Assembly: GCF_021134715.1 (NCBI RefSeq)
Contig: NC_060019.1
Location: 13,096,001-13,160,000 of the forward strand
Reading direction: 5' to 3'
DNA length: 64,000 nt
From: Daphnia pulex
Taxonomy: Eukaryota > Arthropoda > Branchiopoda > Diplostraca > Daphniidae
Shown here: piece by piece, positions 1 to 13,427 of the stretch
Position numbering within the stretch: the first letter of the stretch is position 1
Layout of the letters: every line of letters starts with the position of its first letter
Program-made: the position numbers and the translations under genes
Notes under the pieces: model-generated
Seen by the model: the letters and a program-made list of their open reading frames with translations, nothing else
Told to the model about the DNA's origin: nothing
Databases searched by the model: none

Positions 1-2897
1 GCTACTGCTGAAAGTTGACTGATGATTAATCGAGACTTTCCTGGGCTATTTATTTCATCTAGAAGCGGGTACTTCGTAGACTGTTTCAATAGTATATTGT
101 CCTTTAATCCCAATTATTAGAAAACTTTCGCCCTCATTATGACCACGCCACAGTACCATAAAGTAAACAAAATCGCAAAGTCACTGACAGCTATTGATGA
201 CACGGAATAAAAAAAATTAAATCAGTTCAGATAGAGAGACTAGTACCCTTTACATTGAATCGGACGAACTCACACCTATAAAGGACAAACAATGGCGGCA
301 ACGCCCACGACGGTCGGGTAAAAATCAATCTTCCGCACCGTGAGTCTAACTCTCTCTCTCTCTATCTATCGGTACGTAATTATACAGTAACCAGTCTATA
401 TCTCATTTTATTGTGACTAAAATTCCAAGCCTTAACTTTTTCCTACTTTCACGCATGAGTCCATATTGTCTATGGCTATATATACTGCCACGCATAACGA
501 TATGGTCACTTTATTTGCAGCATTCAATTAGAGATAGCCATTCATGCACGGGGTAGAACTGTTTAAATTGTCTCTTGACATTACTCCACGGGTTGAACGT
601 TTGTTGTGTAAAGAATGCCAATACTGCTAATTTCTCTTCTCTCCATTGTGACAAATCGTAATCCTTGAAATCGACATGGCCATAACCCTATGATATTTAA
701 AAATTACCAACTCCACTCACTCGGCGGTTTCGCTTTCAAATCGGGTTTTACTTTTATACGCACCAGCAATTCCTTAGCATTTGACATTTTGAGCCGTTTA
801 GATATTTTTGTTGCGACATTATGTTACGCCACAATTTATTTTATTTATTTTTTGTTTTATTTTGTGAAGTTGTTGATGAACGTGACAGATGTCATTTCTG
901 ATTGAAATCTAGCTGGCGCTTATTACCTACAAAATGTCAAATTTATTCAGAAGGAAAATGTTCGCTATCACAACCTTATCAAATGTCGAATAGCTATTTC
1001 CAAAGCCAAGTTGCCTGCTGATAGCACTTTCGATGAGTAATATTACTGAGGCTCACATTTAATAAATCACAATACATTAAAATAACTTAAAATAATCCGA
1101 ATCTCTTTTTCGTAATATTTTTTATTTTTATTTTTTACTTTAGAATTTTTGTTCTGTGCACTGTTTACGCAATATGAACTGAAACCATAGTCTGAAACTT
1201 AAAAAAAAAATAATAATAAAATAAAACAAAAATAGAAACAAAACAAACAAAGTTGGGTTTTCCGTCGGCTATCTAAACAAATATTTTTTAAGACTTTTGT
1301 TCGTGTTGTCTTCTACTCTCTTCTTTTTTCAATCTTCGTACGTGTTGGATATTACGATTTTCATTTGTAAAAATGACGCAACAGTATGCAGTCTTTTCGA
1401 TCGAGTTAGTAATACGTCTACTACTTAGCTATGTTGGTTGAGCTCCCACAGGCTACAGGTGTTGTACTACTGCCATTGTTGATCTGCCTACATCTTATAT
1501 AGGTGTTATGCAATAATCAGTGGCGCAAATGAAACAGCTACAATTAGAACCGAAGAACCTAATCAATGATTCTTCGGTGTCGGAAATGCGGACAAATTAA
1601 GCAAACTTTTCTTGCATTATTTGTCTCCAACTCACTACCTGATTTACTCGAAGCCCCGAAGTTCGATACTCGTAAACTCCAAACCTTTTAGAAATTAAAT
1701 ACTTCATTCTCCAAATTCCACATCCAATATTATGTGAGTAAAATGCAAATTAAACGTGAAAACTTCATTTCTTAATCCTAACGATCCTTACATCTTGTAT
1801 CCAGAAAACCATCTGTTTTCTGAAACTCTCTCTTAGATATTTCAGTTAGCGTTTTCTTTTCTGTAGCTTTCTTTAGAATTCGAATCACATGTGATCCTTT
1901 CGACGTGATGCCTTTCAGTCCCGACAGTGTTATCATTCATTGACGGAAAGCCACCTGTACTAGACTATGAATAATCCACCTAGTAACATGGACACAACCA
2001 GCGCCAACCGCCAACCGGTTTGCACACGTCACGGAGGTAACGATCATTTTTAAATATTTAATTTTTATACAGTTACAAATTTACATGTTATAACTACTTG
2101 ATTGAAAAATGTGTGTGCTCAGTGAACTCTTTAATTTTCCAGAACCAATAAGTGACTGAAGTGAAAAGTTACGTAGTATGAACAAAGGCCCTGGTAATTA
2201 AACCGCCCTATCATTAGTGCACATTAGTGACAGATATATATCCCGATTGATTCTAGTAGGTACGTTATGTGATTCTTTTGCTACTTTTAACACGGGTGTT
2301 CAGGTACATTACGGGGTCTTTCGTAGCTGAATTAGCTGAACCGAACTGAGTCATACTTTCTAATCTATTAACAAGATTCCCCGAATGGTTTTCCTTGCCA
2401 TAGTCTCGCCGTGGCCCATAATTTGACCAAACTTCCTAAAGACTGAAAAACCGGTGTGCAAATAATGGCAAGGAAATGGGCTAGGAATTCAAATGACTAT
2501 TTCATTACCCAAATTCGCAAAGAGGCCCATTTTACCTATTGTAACTTTGCAATGTGATGGCAAGTTTATAATAGATACGCAATTGCGAGGTAAGCCGTAA
2601 GTGCGGTGTGAATCACAATACAAAGTCATTGGTTAATTTACAGATAATATTTAGATTTAATTTTATATTTTACAGACAAATATTTTGAGAGCCAAATATT
2701 TATAAGAATTTGAATTGGCGCAACCAAATGGACGACACGGATCACTTGGCAACCCCTTGCTCCGAACGGCGCAATACAGATTACTTTTTTGGGCTTTCTG
2801 CCAGGTGTGTACAGACGAATCTGTTTACTTTTCCTTGAGAGCAGTTAATTGAGTAATTTTATTCATTTATTTTTTAAAAGACGAATATCATACCAAA
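1..2897. other. Intergenic region without a recognised gene
   Basis: I see no convincing coding exon on either strand. The only open frame of any length (690-905) is a hydrophobic, AT-rich stretch without flanking splice sites or family resemblance. A short CT-rich microsatellite lies near 349-366. The last few hundred bases before 2898 presumably hold the promoter and 5' UTR of the ECI1 gene, but no TATA box or initiator stands out. Confidence 0.5.
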
Positions 2898-4311
2898 ATG
2901 ATGTCGGTTACAAGCATCGCTCGTAATAAAGTATTACCCCTTCTTCGAAAATCAACCAAAATTCAATCAACCGCATCACTTTCATCTTTAGTTAAACTAG
3001 AAGAAAAACAAGGTTCGTCTTTACTGCACTATTTTAAGCACTGTTATAAATATTTAATCTATAAACTCTCATGGAACAGGCTATGCTGTTGTGTCAATGC
3101 AGAAACCCCCAGTTAATTCCTTGAGCCTTGAAATGATTCAAGCATTGTCCCAGTCCTTGATTGAATTGGAGAAAAACAAATGTAAAGGAATCATCCTAAC
3201 TTCGGTATTGCCAGTTGCCAATCATATTAACACTTAACATTGTTGTACTAAATGGTATTTGTAAAAAAAATAGGCTTGCCCTGGTATTTTCAGTGCTGGC
3301 CTGGACATTCGTGAAATGTACCAGCCTACTGATGACAGATTAAATCAATTTTGGTCTTCGCTTCAAACTTTGTGGCTTCAATTGTATGGTTCCAAAATGG
3401 CAACTGTTGCCCTTATTAATGTAAGAAATTCATTAAAAGATCCTCTACTAAATCAAATTAATCATTTTTTAAAATTACTTTTTTGCAGGGTATGAGCTGA
3501 AGAAAATTAGCATGTGCTTCCTTAATTATTGAGAAATTAATTTGCATTTTACACAACGGTATTAGGGCATGCTCCTGCTGGTGGATGTTTACTAGCAATG
3601 TGTTGTGATTCCAGAATTATGTTAAATGGAAAATCCAGAATTGGCCTTAATGAAACAAAACTTGGAATAGTTGCGCCTTCATGGTAATAAAACGACAAAA
3701 TACTCAAAAAATTAGATGAAGCGGGAAATAATAACGTTATGTTGATTTAGGTTCAAGGATACATTTGTAAATACCATTGGTAAACAGTTATTACTTTAAT
3801 ACTTATTATTTTACTTTTTTATTTTCACAATTAAATTAATTTTCTCCCCTTGGCAGGTGTGCGACAATCCGGTAAGAATTTATAAATATTTACTTTTTGA
3901 ATTATAAAAACCGTGTTTAAACATTTTTGTTTAATTTACTAGAACGTGCGCTTCAATTGGGAAGTCTATTTAGTCCCGAGGAAGCGCTTAAAATAGGTTT
4001 GGTTGACAAATTAGTTCCCGATATGGAAACTGCCACTGCTGTTGCCGAAGCAGAATTGAAAGAATTCCTCCAGATTCCAGGTACATTAAATGAAATTTAT
4101 AACAGTCTATTCAGATGTTTTCTACAGTTGAAGATTTTGGAAAATAGGTATGGCTCGCTATTTGTCCAAGATGAAGATCAGAGAAGCAGCAATTAAAGAT
4201 CTTTCAGAGACCCGTGAAGCAGACTTGAACCAATTTGTAAATTTTGCTAAAACTGATGCAGTTCAAAAGGGTTTAGGATTGTATTTGCAGAGTCTGGCAA
4301 AGAAGAATTAG
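2898..4311 (+). CDS. ECI1: Mitochondrial enoyl-CoA delta-isomerase 1 (crotonase family), 9 exons
   Basis: Shifts cis-3 or trans-3 double bonds to trans-2 during beta-oxidation of unsaturated fatty acids in the mitochondrial matrix. Exons: 2898-3012, 3080-3204, 3274-3420, a single base at 3489, 3566-3683, 3751-3779, 3857-3871, 3943-4080, 4148-4311; about 283 residues (human about 302). The N-terminus is basic and Ser/Thr-rich without acidic residues until about residue 34, as expected for a mitochondrial presequence. Family landmarks read through the splices: QKPPVNSL, FSAGLDIREMY, then the oxyanion-hole segment GHAPAGGC, GLNETKLGI and SPEEALKIGLVD; the C-terminus QKGLGLYLQSL matches the family. 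Joining exon 3 directly to the APAGGC exon breaks the frame; one extra G restores it. Exon 7 is only 15 nt. An AATAAA at 4365-4370 probably ends the transcript, immediately beside the convergent KGD4 gene. Confidence 0.93.
3489..3489 (+). other. ECI1: Predicted one-nucleotide exon of ECI1
   Basis: Exon 3 ends in phase 0 at 3420 (donor gtaaga). The next clear acceptor (attag, ending 3565) begins GGCATGCT, which is out of frame for the conserved NGHAPAGGC by one base. At 3481-3495 a strong acceptor (ttttgcag) is followed by one G and a good donor (gtatga). Inserting that G gives AAT-GGG-CAT-GCT and restores the frame to the stop codon. Non-canonical splicing, a base error or an allele difference would be alternatives. 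Confidence 0.55.
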
Positions 4312-4370
4312 CACAAAGTTTATTCAATACTCTAAAATACAACAATAGAAACTAATGCCTTGTAAATAAA

Positions 4371-4833
4371 TCACTGGGGACCTCCTCTCTGTTAAAACAT
4401 AAAGATTTTGTTACAGAAATAGTAGTACTATACATATAATGAAAGAAGTTTACATTGATGAAGTCTATTTCCTCCTGAGAAATTGCCCTTCTCTTGTACT
4501 TTCCAGATAGCTGCCAATCTTCAATAATGATTGAAGCAGCAGGTTTGTTACTGGCAGTCTTGGACAATGTCACAGGTTGGACATTGTCAACAGCTTGCAC
4601 AGTTGATCCTGTAATGAAGGAAATGGACAATTGAATAGTTTTATGAAATTTAGGAGGCGAATCCTTAAAGAAAACTAACCGTGCATACCTCCAGCAGATG
4701 TTTTCCGAAATTTAATCATAGGGATATGTTTATTAACCATCTAAAATATTGAAGATACATCTTGATCCCTATTGAAATTAAATATTTTCTTATTATCAGT
4801 ACTTACTGCCCAAGTTCTGGTGGCGCTGGCCAT
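4371..4833 (-). CDS. MRPS36: 2-oxoglutarate dehydrogenase complex subunit 4 (KGD4/MRPS36)
   Basis: Small adaptor that recruits the E3 dihydrolipoamide dehydrogenase to the E1-E2 core of the mitochondrial 2-oxoglutarate dehydrogenase complex; formerly listed as ribosomal protein S36. Exons on the minus strand: 4833-4807 (MASATRTWA), 4740-4689, 4608-4454 and 4388-4371; total 83 residues. The conserved N-terminal block HIPMIKFRK and the C-terminal block YKRRAISQEEIDFIN followed by RGGPQ and stop match the family, which ends in an RGGPE-type tail. That tail comes from a separate 18-nt last exon; reading through the preceding donor instead would replace it with an unrelated extension. The gene converges on ECI1 (60 bp between stop codons) and is divergent from the GCP gene. 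Confidence 0.9.
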
Positions 4834-5099
4834 TTTCGTTGTTGCTATTGACATAAATAAAAAGTGAAATCTAATCTGATTTCTTTTTTCTTGTAGACAA
4901 GAAAACTTGTAGCCGTCTGCTAACTCGCTGTCTGCTGCTCTGCTTGTTGCCAGTTTTTTGTATATTTGTTTAACGAATTACGAGTTGAAATTTCGAAACT
5001 TGGCAGCGTAGACCCTTCTTAAACTAGCAGACAAAAAAAAACAATCACCCCAAAATGGCGGTAAATGTCAGTTAAAAAATGGTGTAAAATATTTTGAAA
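4834..5099. promoter_or_regulatory. Shared divergent promoter region, KGD4 / GCP6-like
   Basis: Start codons of the two divergent genes lie 266 bp apart, so both promoters and 5' UTRs must fit here unless upstream non-coding exons exist. No TATA box is obvious, in keeping with housekeeping promoters. Placement is by gene geometry only. Confidence 0.5.
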
Positions 5100-8000
5100 A
5101 TGGATATAGAAAATAGTTTGTAAGTATTGTGTGAATCAATGTAGGTGTTATTTGTTGTTAAATTTTGTATTTTCATTAATAGGTATGGTAGTTTGTGTAA
5201 GTTTTTCACTTTGGTGTCAAAACCAAAGACCAGTGGGCAAACACAAACCTATTCCCGCTGCATCGTCCCTGAAATTGAGCATGAAGCGAAAGAAAAAAAA
5301 CGTGTGAAGCGTGATGGATTCAGTACGTTGTTCACAGCTCACGCCAGTGAAGAAGAAACACTACCAGATGAATTTCAATTGTCAGCATGGATTTTTAAAT
5401 TGAGAACATTAATTCCTTGTTCAGAAGGAAACGCTGTTGAAAATACCATATCTGATCTCGAGAAAGTTGCAGCTGGAAAATTGCACAGTATTTTACCAGT
5501 GCTGAAATTCCTGTCGTACATCAAGCCTGTCAATAATGAAGACGTACCTACCTTGAGAAGCATTGAAAGTTTCCAGAGGCAAAATGCCGAAATCCAACCT
5601 GATGATATGAAGAAGCAGTGTGTACCCTATCCAGTAATTCAACAAAATTTGTTTGATGTTCCACCCTTAAATTTTCACATTGGAGAGCTTTATACCACAA
5701 CTGTCATAGAGAAACTTGAATCCACTCGTCAGTTGGATGAGCTTGATGTTGTTCACAGGAACCTGTTTGGTGCCTTGGAAAATCCGCCAAAAAATCTGAA
5801 TTACCTTGGAATTTCCAAATGCAGCAAACTGACTCTCTGGATGAATACCAACAAATCTGATTATAAACCAGTCGTCCCTGATGAAGGATATGAATCACCA
5901 ACTTCTAATGCCATACCGTTTCCGCCCAATGGAGTTTCCAATTATTGGGAAAATTTAGAAGATCTTTGTGACTCGTCTAGCATTCCTCGAACCTGGGAAG
6001 CAAAATTATCCAATCAAGCATACCCAGTCAAAGAATTACCTTACTTAACTCACGCTCCATTGCAAGTCATGCAAGTACTCTGCCATCACTTTGACAAAAA
6101 TTTGAGTTTGGTCGACGAAACGTTACCAGCACGAGACTCTTTCCTGATGGATGAATCAGAATTCCGAAAAAACTTACTTTACTTGATGTTGGGAATCGAG
6201 TCGAGAGTATTTTCCTGCGTTGACGACGAATTTCAATTCAACGGCTATCCTTTTATCGACGGCATTAGCTCCGATTGTTTATTTGATCTCGCACGACCTC
6301 TGCTACAATGCGGCCGACTGGTTCGACGTCTGAAAAGTGTAGTTTGGAACCCCGAATTCGGCCCTGTACGCAATACACTCGGCGACCAACTGCTCACCAG
6401 CTTACAATACTACCAGGAAATGGTGGAGGAGGTGATCAAGTCCCCGTCGCTAATAGCTGTCGTTCAACAGCTGAAAACACTTTCGTCTTCCCTTCAATTA
6501 ATGGATCGACTTTGGCATTGGCCTGGCTGGGAAGATGGCAACGGACGTGGAGTCGCCTTCCTACAACACCTGGTTGATCTCTCTACCGTGACAGTTAATG
6601 AACAAGAACGAAACCTCTTGACGGCCTATTTTGCTGCTTGTGTTGGACCACTGCTTTCGTAATTACCAACACTTTGATTCAATAGGAGGTTTATTATTAA
6701 ATGTTGTTGTTTTTCTTTCAATTCGTCTAGGTACGTGGAGCATTGGATATACCGCGGGCGCTGCAGCGATCCGCATAATGAATTTTTCATCCGTCCTGAC
6801 AACGTTCAACTGGAAAAACGCGATAGAAACTATTGGATCAATGGCTTTGCTTTTCAGCCCATTAATCGTCCCGTGGGGGCGGGACCCTTCATCAATTCGA
6901 CTGCAGAGGATGACGCAATCACTGGTCTCCTGAACGACGTTTATCTTTGTGGCAAAACGGTCCATCTTTTACAGCTGTGCCAAGCAAAAGTAAGCATTCG
7001 TTTCTAATCAAAAAATGACTGCTGTTTTAAAAAAAGTCAATTGTGTGCTGAGCAGGAACTCGAACACAGGGAGCCGTCGTTGCGAATCGGGCTCAGCCTA
7101 TCCGAATTGAACGATATTCGAGTCGAATGTGCAGCGTACGCACTAAAATTTCCGGCTGTCGTTGACTTCGTACGTCCCATAAAAGATTTGGGCCAACAGG
7201 CTCGCAAGATTCGCGATGCCAAATTGGCTGAACTTGTAGCCGAAAAGGCAGCCAAACAGTTGGACCGTGCCGTGAAGCGCAATGCCCGTCTTGCCTTAGC
7301 CAAGGCCGAGTTGGACGAGCAGCTGGATCTCAAACGGGCAGAGGAAACCAAAAAAGCGAATCAAGAAAGGCTCCTCGATGAAGATATTCAACGATACCAA
7401 GATTCCATCGACCAACGCGAAGCTGATGAAAAACGAAGATTACTCATCAAATACGCCAACTTGCTCGATGACAAGGATTCAACCGATGGACCTTTTGAAG
7501 ATGAGTTGAATGCCAATGATCCAATAAGAGGAATGGATGAAGAAAACAATATCGTTTCTCAAATTCAACCTGACATTGTGACTGTTGAAAAATCGGCCAT
7601 CACTTCAGCTCCAATCCCTGCAACATCTTCAACTACGGTTGCATCATCGAAAAAGTTAAAGCCGACTCAGTCGAAAAAGAAAATTCTAACACGAGAAGAG
7701 ATCAAAACCAAAGTCTTGTGGGAAGAATTTGGAGTGGATCCACGTTACACTAAAGAGAACAATGGAGAATCCACTCCCGAAGAGTCGTGTCGTGTCGTCA
7801 TCAGCCCGTATGTCCCGAAAGACTGGAGTAATCCTGCTTCAGTTTCTTACCCTTTCCAATTTAATTTCGATGCCGAACCCGAGCCAACCATGTTGATCGG
7901 TCAGGAGAAGCGTGACTGGCTACAAGATGCCGAACCTTGTGAGGAGGAAATCCGTGACTTGTCACTTTCTTTCTTTGTCCAGCGGAGTTTACTCTTGCCC

Positions 8001-9039
8001 ATCAGAACCCAGTGTCAAATGGTCAACCGCTCTCTCATGACTCTGCTGACAGGTCCCGACCATCGCTTTATGCAACATCTTGAAGCATTGCGCCAATATT
8101 TGTTCCTGGACAACGGCGCCTTTAGCCACAGTCTCGTGAGCAACATTGGACGCAGATTGGGGCAAATTACTCGAATCCAACAGTTGATTAACGTTCCGTC
8201 AATGAACTTTATCCTGCAAAGTGCACTCAATTCCGTCCAAGCCAACGAGTACTACGCGTCCCGCTTGAGCTTCTACACCAAGGAAGCAACGGGGTCCGTT
8301 TCCAATTCGCAACTGGAGGCTTTGGAATGTTTTACTCTGCGATATAGAGTCCGCTGGCCGCTCAATCTCATTCTGACCGAAGAAGTTATGGACGATTACA
8401 GTCAAATATTCTCTTTCGTCCTGCAATTGCGATTGGCCGCTTGGGCGCTTGAAGACGTCCATGTCAATTTAATGAGAGACCTCCCGAGTCGTTGGCACGC
8501 CGTTCACATCGCGCGTCATTCGATTTATCATTTCGTGCAGACGTTACAAAACTACGTCATGAGCCAGCTGTTGACTCTGGCCTGGAGCGAATTTCTGGCC
8601 GAATTGAAGAAATACGGTGCTCGTTCACTCGATGATTTATACGAATTACATTCCAATTACATCCATCGAGCCAAATCCCGTTTACTACTCACGCCGAAAA
8701 GCGCTTCCCTTTTGAAAATCATTCGTGATGCGCTCAACTTGGCACTCAAATTCCGCGGTCTACTCCTGGCCGCCAATTATACCTATTCGGATGCCCTTCA
8801 ATCGCAAATCAACTCGGTCAGCGCCAAAGCCAAAGAATACGCCAAATTTATCAGGCTAAGTATGTATTTTCAAGATTTAAAAAAGTCTAAAAATTAAATA
8901 GCTCGAAATTGTTATTCATTTTTCTCTTTTCCAATCATTTTCTTTTTTAGTTCTCGAAAAGGTGAATGATCGAAGCCATCAGTCTCATTTCAACGAACTT
9001 TTGGTGAAACTCAACTTCAATGAATATTACAGTAACTAG
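5100..9039 (+). CDS. TUBGCP6: Gamma-tubulin complex component, GCP6-like (Grip1/Grip2 protein)
   Basis: Subunit of the gamma-tubulin ring complex that nucleates microtubules at centrosomes and spindles. Five exons: 5100-5119, 5183-6658, 6731-6989, 7056-8859, 8951-9039; about 1215 residues. The ATG at 5100 fits because its seven-codon exon splices in phase to the main exon. The N-terminal Grip1 half includes HFDKNLSL, LLYLMLGIESRVF and FAACVGPLLSYVEHWIYRG, the last typical of GCPs just before the NEFFIRPD motif. An acidic/basic coiled-coil insert (about residues 610-740) separates it from the Grip2 half (FFVQRSLLLPIRTQ to the end), which in the family binds gamma-tubulin. The long insert favours GCP6 over GCP5; length is between the usual sizes of the two, so the subtype is not certain. 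A poly(A) signal AATAAA lies at 9104-9109. Confidence 0.85.
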
Positions 9040-9103
9040 ATGGCCGCCCCAATGGCTTTCCCCCATTGATTGTTCAGATTGTACATGCCGGATGATGAAG
9101 GTA

Positions 9104-9109
9104 AATAAA
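9104..9109 (+). terminator. Polyadenylation signal AATAAA after the GCP6-like gene
   Basis: A canonical AATAAA lies 65 bp beyond the stop codon of the GCP6-like gene and is the first such hexamer downstream. It is followed within about 70 bp by T-rich sequence. Confidence 0.55.
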
Positions 9110-11062
9110 AGTTTCACGTTGATATTCCACATTTTTCCTCTACCGAAAGGGACTTTCCCTAATTCATTTTATTACGTTTTTTTTTTCTTTGTCATGCTCA
9201 GGATGTTATTTTAGCTATTTTAACAAAAGATTGTAACTATTGAAAGAACGGAGAATTTGTGGAATTTAGTTTCCGGGCCGGTTAGCCGAATGGGGGGGGG
9301 GGCGGCAGATATTTAGACAAATGTTGACAACCATTTTGTGAAACCATATGTCTATTTGGTACTATCCTTAGCACCCAGGACAAGGTGACATTTTCAGGGG
9401 AAAAAAAGAAACACTAGAAAAAGTAAATATTTGTCCAAAACCCCCCAAGTTCCGATTTTATAAAAAAATTCCCGTTTCCATTTTTTAGAGCCGGAATTCC
9501 CCGTTTTTACAGTGAGAAAAAAAAGGAACTTTTAATATTAAATTTAATAAATTTAGCAGGGAGCTTTTCTTTATTGGTAGTGTAAATAGCACGTGTACAC
9601 ACCATGGTGATGGCCCTGCAGCCAATCAGCGGTACTCTACGTTCAGTCTTTGGAACACTACGGTCAATAGGGATTGGTGCCTTGTTGAATTATGATACCC
9701 TTTGGCGAGAAGAAAAAAACTAAGGTCTATTGGATGTGTTTCCTCTTGCTAAAAATACCTCGTTTAAGAGAAGGAAAGTTTTTTCACGTAGCGGACAAAA
9801 GGTTTTACACGTGGCGACAAAGGGTTTTTCCCCCCCGTATGCCGTGAAACTAGACCGAATCTATATTTACCATTGAAGAATCTCTCTCTCAAAAGGTCTA
9901 GCTTAGAAAAGTAGCGCAGTTATTAAAAAAAAAATCATTTTAGACGAGGTTAAAGACGAAATTTGTCATTGTTTAAATTCCAATTTAACTTTAGTAAAAT
10001 TAGCAATTTTAATTGAAAAATAACTGTACTAAAAAAAAGTAAGAAATGTCAAAGAAAATTATTGCGTACGGTACGTCCGTGAGTCTGTCGTGGCGCTGTC
10101 ATACAAGGATCGCTATGTCGTAAATGTTTTTACCCCTGGGCGATAAACATGCAAACAACAGCCAGGTTTTTTTTTTCATTCCCTGCTGATAGGCAACAAA
10201 AACCAACAAAGAAAGTTTTTTCCATAAAAGATATTCCCCTTGAATCTCGCCAAATTGTTGACACTGAAAGTTTTTGATTACAACTGATGTCATCGACCGG
10301 TTTATCTTGAATTCAAAACATCATAACTTGTTTCAAATCATTTGATCCACCTTCTCCTTCCAGCATTCAAATTGTTTTCACTTTCGAACCTCATTTCTTT
10401 CGACTTATCCGGTTATTTTAACCAGCGAACGTTTGATAGTTACGCGACCATTTAGCCATATAGAGCGGGATCGTTTGTAATTGAGTTGCTTTTATCCCGA
10501 TGTACGCATCGAACCCACACCCACTTGCAAACTCCAGTTAGGAGAAAGGAACACTCGGCTATTTTGGTGCGATGAGCAAATATGTAGTTGTATTATATCA
10601 ACAGTCCACACGGGGTGTTGATCGTATACCAACTATGGCACAGCTGGTTTTTCCTCGCCGCGATAGTAACAACCTTGGATAAGCGGATTCCACCTCTCAC
10701 AAGACGGATGTCTCCTTTTTTCTTTCACTCTTTTTTAATGCCTTCCTCATCATGTTCGTCTTTAATAGCACTTGCCTGAAGCACAGCCGGCCGGCCAACT
10801 ACTTAACGGCCAATGCATTCTACAGATTGAAATCATCCTTCCCCCTTGGCTTAGCTTAGTATATTGAAATTAGCATTGGGTGACGTCTTCCGCGCGGATT
10901 TAATGCATTTAAATCGAATCAACCTTGGCGTGTCTTTTCCTGGCATCGATTGTGGTCAAAAGGAGGCGGATAGTCGACGAATTCGGGTAATGGCTTGATA
11001 GAGTCGCATCGAGTTCCTACTTGTTCACGCTTCATAGCCTTGGTTGAAAACCGAGGGGAACT

Positions 11063-11318
11063 GGAAATTCCCGGAGTAAAAAAACAAAACAAAGAAAACT
11101 TTATTTTACCGAGGTGCAAAATAGAGTTATTTTCCTTTTTCCCCCCTCCACTCATTTGTATTATTTGTGCCGTTCTCTTCTGGCATTCTTGTTTTGTTCG
11201 GTTTTCATTAACTTGTATAGCGCCGGAGGAATGTCTTGGAAGACCGACGTAAACTGGTAGCGATAGTAGCGGTAGTTGCTTCTTTTCTTCTTTTAATATT
11301 TCGTGATAGGGAATCCCC
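11063..11318. promoter_or_regulatory. Two perfect NF-kB consensus sites upstream of the IkB gene
   Basis: GGAAATTCCC at 11063-11072 (reverse complement GGGAATTTCC) and GGGAATCCCC at 11309-11318 both fit GGGRNWYYCC exactly. They lie about 2.5 kb upstream of the inferred first exon of the Cactus/IkB gene. Function is inferred from the consensus only. Confidence 0.35.
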
Positions 11319-13420
11319 AACTTTTCAATTAAAGCCGGCTGTCTTCTCCTTCAGAAATGATTCATTAGCGACCGAAAAAAAAAATTCACTGCACGATTTT
11401 TCAAAGCCAATTAGTATCTAGCAAGCATTTTTTCCTTGGCTATCATATAATCCGTGACCAAATTTTTTTTGGGGGGGCTTTTTACACGTGACCACGGAAA
11501 AATAAGGACAGTATCAAATGCTTTAATTTTTCGTTGCGATTCCAAATTGCGTTTTCAAATGTTATGTTCGCCAAAATTAATAAGAGTGAGCTATTTTTTA
11601 AAATAAATGTCTGAAGAGAATCGTGAAATGATTTTGCCCTGGAGAATAGCCGGACTTTTGAATTGCTAAAAGCAGCAGAAGGGGCAGTTGGTTGATACTT
11701 GATTGTGAAAATAACGTATTCGTAATAGAGGTCGATGGCACAATAGTTGGGGATTTTTTGTTTCATCAGTGCAACCAAAGAGTGACTCGAAAACAGTCGC
11801 CGTCATTACGGTTGAGCTTCCAACATTTTTCTGAGAGAGCTCGCTCGCCTGTGGCTAAAGAGCAAAGTACTGTATAGCGCATCAGCGACCACACATCAGC
11901 TATAATTAACATAAGAACAAAAAGCAGCTTTCACTCGACTGTCAGCAATAAATAAAATAGGAATTTTTTCGAAAATCGGTGGGTTTATTTTAATGTGATC
12001 GTTGGACTGTGAAACCAACTAGCACAACTCAGATAGAAACCAATGATAACGTTCAATCCATCTAGACGAATGTCAATTGCACAGTCCCGGACACAAAAAA
12101 AACTTGATTGTTTGTTATTTCTCATGTTTGATCGGCGATAATAAACTGGATATGTCTAGAAATGTCTGGAAAATGAACAGGTTTCAACCGATTCATCTAT
12201 TTAACCTAGATAATACTTTTGAAAAATTATCTTTGGCAAACAAGACCAGATATAAGAACAAGAGACCAGACCAATTTCGCTAGGAAAAACCCAACACTGC
12301 CATCCTGTCAGAGTGTATTGAACTCACGAAACCTTCACCTTTTGAAGGAGAACATATTTTCCCAAACCGAAAAACATTTTTTTCCCCTAAAAAAAAGTTT
12401 GTTTTGCTCCGGAAATCGCCTCATCATATGGAATTCACGCATACGTGTGACACCAACGTGAATCCCCATGAAGTATATATCTAATACTTGACGCAACAGC
12501 TCGAGCAATATAGTATATTAAGGTTAGTATAGATAAAGCAACTTCCGTTTTGTCTCTATCATCGGGCGACGGAAAAACCATTAGTCAGGGGGAAACATGT
12601 AACCCTCGAGTTCAATGCACAGTCCAACTACATTTCATATTTTCCCAACAGATAACAAAGTAGTAATCGAAACATATTGGTCCCTTTCTAATTGTCCCCA
12701 ATTTTTCAGAAGGTCAAAAGTCCGTCAGATATTGCCGCGATCAGCCTCATTACACCGACTGCCGATTGATTACGAGTGAACTCAACACAGGAAAAACCAC
12801 GTTGACTCGTCTGTCAAGGTCTGTTGTTACAAGAGAAAGAAAGAGAAAGAAAAAGAGGAAAGACCCAACGGAAATAACGTGGACCTTCGGGTGGGTTATT
12901 ATGAAATGTGCCAGAATTCCTTGGTGAGTAGCACGCAGGCCATATATGGTGTCGCCTATATGCGATGCGGGATATTTCTTCAGCCTCTACCGAGAAAAAA
13001 GGGATCCTGAACGACCTACTATTTCAGTACTTCCTCCGTAGACAAACAACAGAGTATTACGTGTGATGCGGGCAGCTAGCGCAATCGAAACCTGTGAAGA
13101 AGAAAGACGATTATTGGAGCCCCCATTGAAATTGGAAACAATTGATGACGAGCACTTTGCTGCTCATAACAACAACAATCTGTTTTCTTTTGCTTTTTAG
13201 CAATTGATGTAATTTCCACCTTTGCTCGGTGTGTGTGAAAGGTATGTGACTGAATACGTGATGATCCTTGAACTGTCGGAATAAAACGACGATCGATTTT
13301 AAATCGAACAAAAAAGGTGTCCAAGTACTACTAGATTCTGCTGTGTAATCAACAGCACACAGCACCGGGGAAACAAAACGTCCAGAAGATAACCGTAATG
13401 CAGAAAGAAACAAAAAGGTG

Positions 13421-13427
13421 TATAAAG
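13421..13427 (+). promoter_or_regulatory. Possible TATA box of the IkB gene
   Basis: TATAAAG lies about 340 bp upstream of the first-exon donor at 13766. A near-match kB site (GGGAAATACC, 13447-13456, one mismatch) follows it. No strong initiator is seen at the expected distance, so the call is tentative. Confidence 0.3.

Noticed and set aside
4389-4453. Reading KGD4 on past FIN into a 30-residue tail
   Set aside because: A standard GT-AG intron removes this segment and restores the conserved RGGPQ ending.
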